The notes below the pieces were generated by a model. It saw nothing but the letters and a program-made list of their open reading frames with translations. It had not been told where the DNA came from and did no database searches. Positions 48,405-50,802 of a stretch of 50,802 bases of DNA are shown here, piece after piece (position 1 is the stretch's first letter; each line of letters begins with the position of its first letter). Source of the DNA: an uncultured Collinsella sp. (GTDB lineage Bacteria; Actinomycetota; Coriobacteriia; Coriobacteriales; Coriobacteriaceae). Position numbers and translations under genes: made by a program. The stretch is from positions 1 to 50,802 of the forward strand of contig CATYZK010000013.1 in assembly GCA_958415665.1 (NCBI GenBank). Reading direction: 5' to 3'.

Positions 48405-49688
48405 ATGCTTGATATCAAGTTTGTTCGCGAGAACCCCGATGCCATCGATGTCGCCATGGCTAACCGCCAGACGTCTTGGGATCGCGAGAAGTTCTTTGAG
48501 CTCGACGACGAGCGTCGTGCCGTCATCACCGAGGTCGAGGAACTTCAAGCCACGCGCAACGCCGAGTCCAAGAAGATCGGCGCCCTGATGAAGGAGGGCA
48601 AGAAGGACGAGGCCGAGGCCGCCAAGGAGGCCGTGCGCGCCGTCAACGAGAAGATTGACGGTCTGGCCGAGCGCCGCACTGCTCTCGAGCAGGAGCAGTA
48701 CGACTTCATGGCTCACCTGCCCAACATTCCGTGCGATGCCACCCCGTACGGTAAGGACGAGGACGAGAACATCGAGCGCCGTCGTTGGGGCACCCCGCGC
48801 GAGTTCGACTTCGACTTTAAGCCGCACTGGGATCTGGGTACCGATCTGGACATCCTCGACTTCGAGCGCGGCAACAAGCTCTCTGGCAGCCGTTTCACCG
48901 TTCTCGGTGGCGCCGGCGCCCGTCTGGAGCGCGCCCTCATCAACTTCTTCCTCGATACGCACACCAGCCGTGGTTTTAAGGAGTGGTGGCCGCCCATCGT
49001 CGTCAAGCGTCAGACCATGTTCGGCACGGGCCAGCTGCCCAAGTTCGAGGACGACGCCTATCACGTCTCGGGCGACAACTTCCTGATCCCCACCGCCGAG
49101 GTCGTGCTCACCAACCTGCACGCCGGTGAGGTCCTCGACGCCGACACCCTGCCGCGCCGCTACACCGCCTTCACTCCCTGCTTTCGCGAGGAGGCCGGTT
49201 CCGCCGGTCGCGACACCCGCGGCATCATCCGTCAGCACGAGTTCGACAAGGTCGAGATGGTCAAGTTCGCTAAGCCGGAGGAGTCCGACGAGGAGCTCGA
49301 GAGCATGACCGCCGAGGCCGAGTACCTGCTGCAGCAGCTGGGTCTTCCGTATCGCGTGATTAGCCTGTGCACCGGCGACCTGGGCTTCTCTGCCCGTCAG
49401 ACCTACGACGTCGAGGTCTGGCTGCCGAGCTACAACGCCTACAAGGAGATCAGCTCCTGCTCCAACTGCGGTGACTTCCAGGCTCGCCGCGCCAACATCA
49501 AGTATCGCGACCCCGAGAACTTCAAGGGTTCGCGCTACCTGCACACCCTTAACGGTTCCGGCCTGCCGGCTGGTCGTACCATGGCTGCCATTCTGGAGAA
49601 CTACCAGAACGCCGACGGCACCATCACGATCCCCGAGGTCCTGCGTCCCTACATGGGCGGCCTCGAGAAGATTGAGCCGGTCGCGTAA
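48405..49688 (+). CDS. serS: Seryl-tRNA synthetase
   Basis: A 427-residue class II synthetase. The N-terminal coiled-coil arm (about 28-105) that grips the long variable arm of tRNA-Ser is followed by motif 1 (TSRGFKEWWPPIVV), motif 2 (PCFREEAGSAGRDTRGIIRQHEF) and motif 3 (NGSGLPAGRTMAAILE). ATG 48405 has GGAGGA seven bases upstream; the longer frame from 48378 lacks it. No T-box leader is visible. It also supplies Ser-tRNA for selenocysteine synthesis if the cell makes it. Confidence 0.97.
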   Translation: MLDIKFVRENPDAIDVAMANRQTSWDREKFFELDDERRAVITEVEELQATRNAESKKIGALMKEGKKDEAEAAKEAVRAVNEKIDGLAERRTALEQEQYDFMAHLPNIPCDATPYGKDEDENIERRRWGTPREFDFDFKPHWDLGTDLDILDFERGNKLSGSRFTVLGGAGARLERALINFFLDTHTSRGFKEWWPPIVVKRQTMFGTGQLPKFEDDAYHVSGDNFLIPTAEVVLTNLHAGEVLDADTLPRRYTAFTPCFREEAGSAGRDTRGIIRQHEFDKVEMVKFAKPEESDEELESMTAEAEYLLQQLGLPYRVISLCTGDLGFSARQTYDVEVWLPSYNAYKEISSCSNCGDFQARRANIKYRDPENFKGSRYLHTLNGSGLPAGRTMAAILENYQNADGTITIPEVLRPYMGGLEKIEPVA

Positions 49689-49711
49689 CTTGGCTGCATA
49701 GGCGATATGCA

Positions 49712-49740
49712 AGGGCGCTCCTTCGGGGGCGCCCTATTTC
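49712..49740 (+). terminator. Terminator of serS
   Basis: AGGGCGCTCC-TTCG-GGGGCGCCCT (one G-U pair) then ATTTC. Confidence 0.75.
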
Positions 49741-49861
49741 GTGCGCAGGTCCATACCATGCCGTGCGGACAGCTCAATAGAAAACACACGAACAACTGTT
49801 CTGTATACAGCAATCTACCTGCTATGCTTTTACTAAATAAGAGCGAGAGAAAGGGGACGCG

Positions 49862-50239
49862 ATGGAGCTGTTTGATGATCGGGTGGTTTTGTTTGAGAGC
49901 GACGAGGGCGGGGAGTACCTGCTTGTAACGTGTGAGCCGTCTGGCATGGGTGGCCTGGTGGTTCGACAGACGAGCGAGGGTCCGTTGACCCAATGGTGCT
50001 ACGAGGAGTCGCCGCATGTGGTTGAGACGTTTGTGGCGCACGAGGGGCTGGCGGCCCTGGAGCATTTCTATGGGGTCCGGACATCTAACCAGGTTGCTCG
50101 CATGTTGAGCATCTCGTTTGCCGATTATGATTGTGCCCAGCGGGTGAGATCGCTCCTGAGGGAACTTGATGCTAAGTTTGACGTGATCGAAAAGCCAATC
50201 GATCGTACGGGGAACGACGGTATATGCGGAGCAGCATGA
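49862..50239 (+). CDS. Hypothetical protein, 125 aa
   Basis: I do not recognise a family. The protein is soluble. The first half (LFDDRVVLFESDEGGEYLLV ... GMGGLVVRQTSEGPLTQWCY) looks beta-rich. The second half (GLAALEHFYGVRTSNQVARM) looks helical. AAAGGGG precedes the ATG. It stands alone between serS and tRNA-Arg. Confidence 0.65.
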   Translation: MELFDDRVVLFESDEGGEYLLVTCEPSGMGGLVVRQTSEGPLTQWCYEESPHVVETFVAHEGLAALEHFYGVRTSNQVARMLSISFADYDCAQRVRSLLRELDAKFDVIEKPIDRTGNDGICGAA

Positions 50240-50275
50240 CAAAACTGCGTTCCACAAAAAAGTTTGAGATTGTGC

Positions 50276-50304
50276 TTGACTCCAATAAGCTAAAGTGGTT
50301 TTAT
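50276..50304 (+). promoter_or_regulatory. Promoter of the first tRNA-Arg
   Basis: TTGACT (50276-50281) with a TTTATA (50299-50304) 17 bases later. Confidence 0.6.
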
Positions 50305-50316
50305 ATGTCTTGCGCT

Positions 50317-50393
50317 GCGGCGTTACCTCAGCTGGATAGAGGGTCTGACTACGAATCAGAACGTCATAGGTTCGAATCCTATACGCCGCACCA
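50317..50393 (+). tRNA. tRNA-Arg(ACG)
   Basis: Acceptor GCGGCGT with ACGCCGC. Anticodon arm TCTGA-CTACGAA-TCAGA, anticodon ACG (read as ICG). T-loop TTCGAATC. CCA is encoded. Confidence 0.96.
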
Positions 50394-50669
50394 ATTGAAA
50401 TTGAAAGCCTCCGGCAACGGGGGCTTTTCTTTTATGGTAACACCGCATGGATTCGAACCTCGGTCGAGGCGCGGGCGTCAAGAAAACGCGGAGCGTTTTT
50501 AGCCCGCGGGCGAGCGCGCCGGCAGGCGGGCGAAGCCGGTGCGGATCCGCGAAGCGGATGCGCGGAATCCTATACGCCGCACCAATTGAACTTGAAGCCT
50601 CCGGCAACGGGGGCTTTTCTTTTATGGCAGCACCGCATGGATTCGAACCTCGGTCGAGGCGCGGCCGTC
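50374..50669 (+). repeat. tRNA-Arg 3'-end/terminator/inverted-T-arm tandem duplication with hairpin module
   Basis: The block from the tRNA 3' end (50374) through the terminator and inverted T-arm (to about 50480) recurs at 50565-50669, about 190 bases later, with small changes. Between them lies a 92-base module (50475-50566) with the same three hairpins as after tRNA-Leu. Both GGATTCGAACCT copies (50449-50460 and 50639-50650) are the complement of this tRNA's own T-arm. Unlike Leu and Phe, the inverted T-arm is present after both terminators. Confidence 0.9.
50406..50428 (+). terminator. Terminator of tRNA-Arg (first copy)
   Basis: AGCCTCCG-GCAA-CGGGGGCT then TTTTCTTTT; repeated at 50596-50618. 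Confidence 0.88.
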
Positions 50670-50706
50670 TGAATTATCACTTCGTAAAATTTTTCCAAAT
50701 TGTCGC

Positions 50707-50737
50707 TTGACCCATCGAGGGGTCACGTGCATAATAA
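50707..50737 (+). promoter_or_regulatory. Promoter of the second tRNA-Arg
   Basis: TTGACC (50707-50712) with ATAATA/TAATAA (50731-50737), 18-19 bases apart, 11 bases before the second tRNA. Confidence 0.75.
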
Positions 50738-50747
50738 TCCGTGCGTT

Positions 50748-50802
50748 GCGGCGTTACCTCAGCTGGATAGAGGGTCTGACTACGAATCAGAACGTCATAG
50801 GT
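50748..50802 (+). tRNA. Second tRNA-Arg(ACG), cut by the window end
   Basis: The 55 visible bases are identical to the first tRNA-Arg (50317-50371), including the anticodon arm. The remaining 3' part lies beyond the window. It has its own promoter, so it is a separate gene copy. Confidence 0.93.

Noticed and set aside
50224..50710. Frames across the tRNA-Arg repeat region (83-92 codons)
   Set aside because: They are translations of tRNA and its duplicated 3' end and module.

Overview
The window looks like chromosomal DNA of a Coriobacteriia member, most likely Collinsella or a close relative. This is inferred from codon use, gene content and the style of the intergenic repeats; no 16S gene is present to confirm it. 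The DNA is GC-rich and densely coding on both strands. There is no prophage, CRISPR array or intact insertion sequence. Mobile-type sequence is limited to short palindromic repeats, a decayed Schlafen-type gene, small accessory genes and unusual duplications attached to tRNA genes.

Layout. 1-2.9 kb: a sugar-amine operon (SIS-domain deglycase-like enzyme, then mannose-family PTS IIC and IID), entered at its 5' end or partway through. 2.9-6.0 kb: an accessory patch with a GAGATA-type palindromic region, a broken Schlafen/AAA_4 gene, a possible fragment of an HNH-endonuclease head domain, a zinc-ribbon protein, a DUF5710 protein and tRNA-Val(GAC). 6.3-13 kb: an EamA exporter, a DUF4012 surface protein, GlmM and an M32 carboxypeptidase. 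13.1-17.2 kb: a T-box leader followed by pheS and pheT, with a palindromic repeat between the two genes. 17.4-20.2 kb: a cobalt/nickel ECF importer, cbiM-cbiQ-cbiO. 20.3-24.1 kb: a zinc-dependent phospholipase C-like protein, a DUF559/VSR-like nuclease-fold protein, a MITE-like repeat and pyruvate kinase. 24.4-28.7 kb: a Ca2+-type P-ATPase with a hairpin that can cover its ribosome binding site, then RsgA.

28.9-38.5 kb holds a compact Tad/Flp pilus operon: CpaB, CpaE, CpaF, TadB and TadC homologues, the Flp pilin, four further pseudopilin, TadE or TadG-like proteins, one unknown membrane protein and a DUF192 protein. Most genes overlap by a few bases. No secretin is present, as expected for a one-membrane cell, and no prepilin peptidase is in the window. 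38.6-39.1 kb is a probable toxin-antitoxin pair. From 39.2 kb to the end are tRNA-Phe, a GH5-like protein lacking its acid/base glutamate, rsmI, metG, rsmA, tatD, tRNA-Leu, a stomatin-type protein, rlmH, proC, serS and two tRNA-Arg genes. Much of this stretch is translation and RNA-modification housekeeping.

The most unusual observation is a layout shared by three tRNA genes (Phe, Leu, Arg). Each is followed by its terminator, then an inverted copy of that tRNA's own T-arm, then a hairpin-rich module, then a direct copy of the tRNA 3' end plus terminator. The Leu and Arg modules are nearly identical although the tRNAs are unrelated. Two other intergenic elements, after pheT and after the P-ATPase, fold into the same multi-stem hairpin with compensatory base changes.
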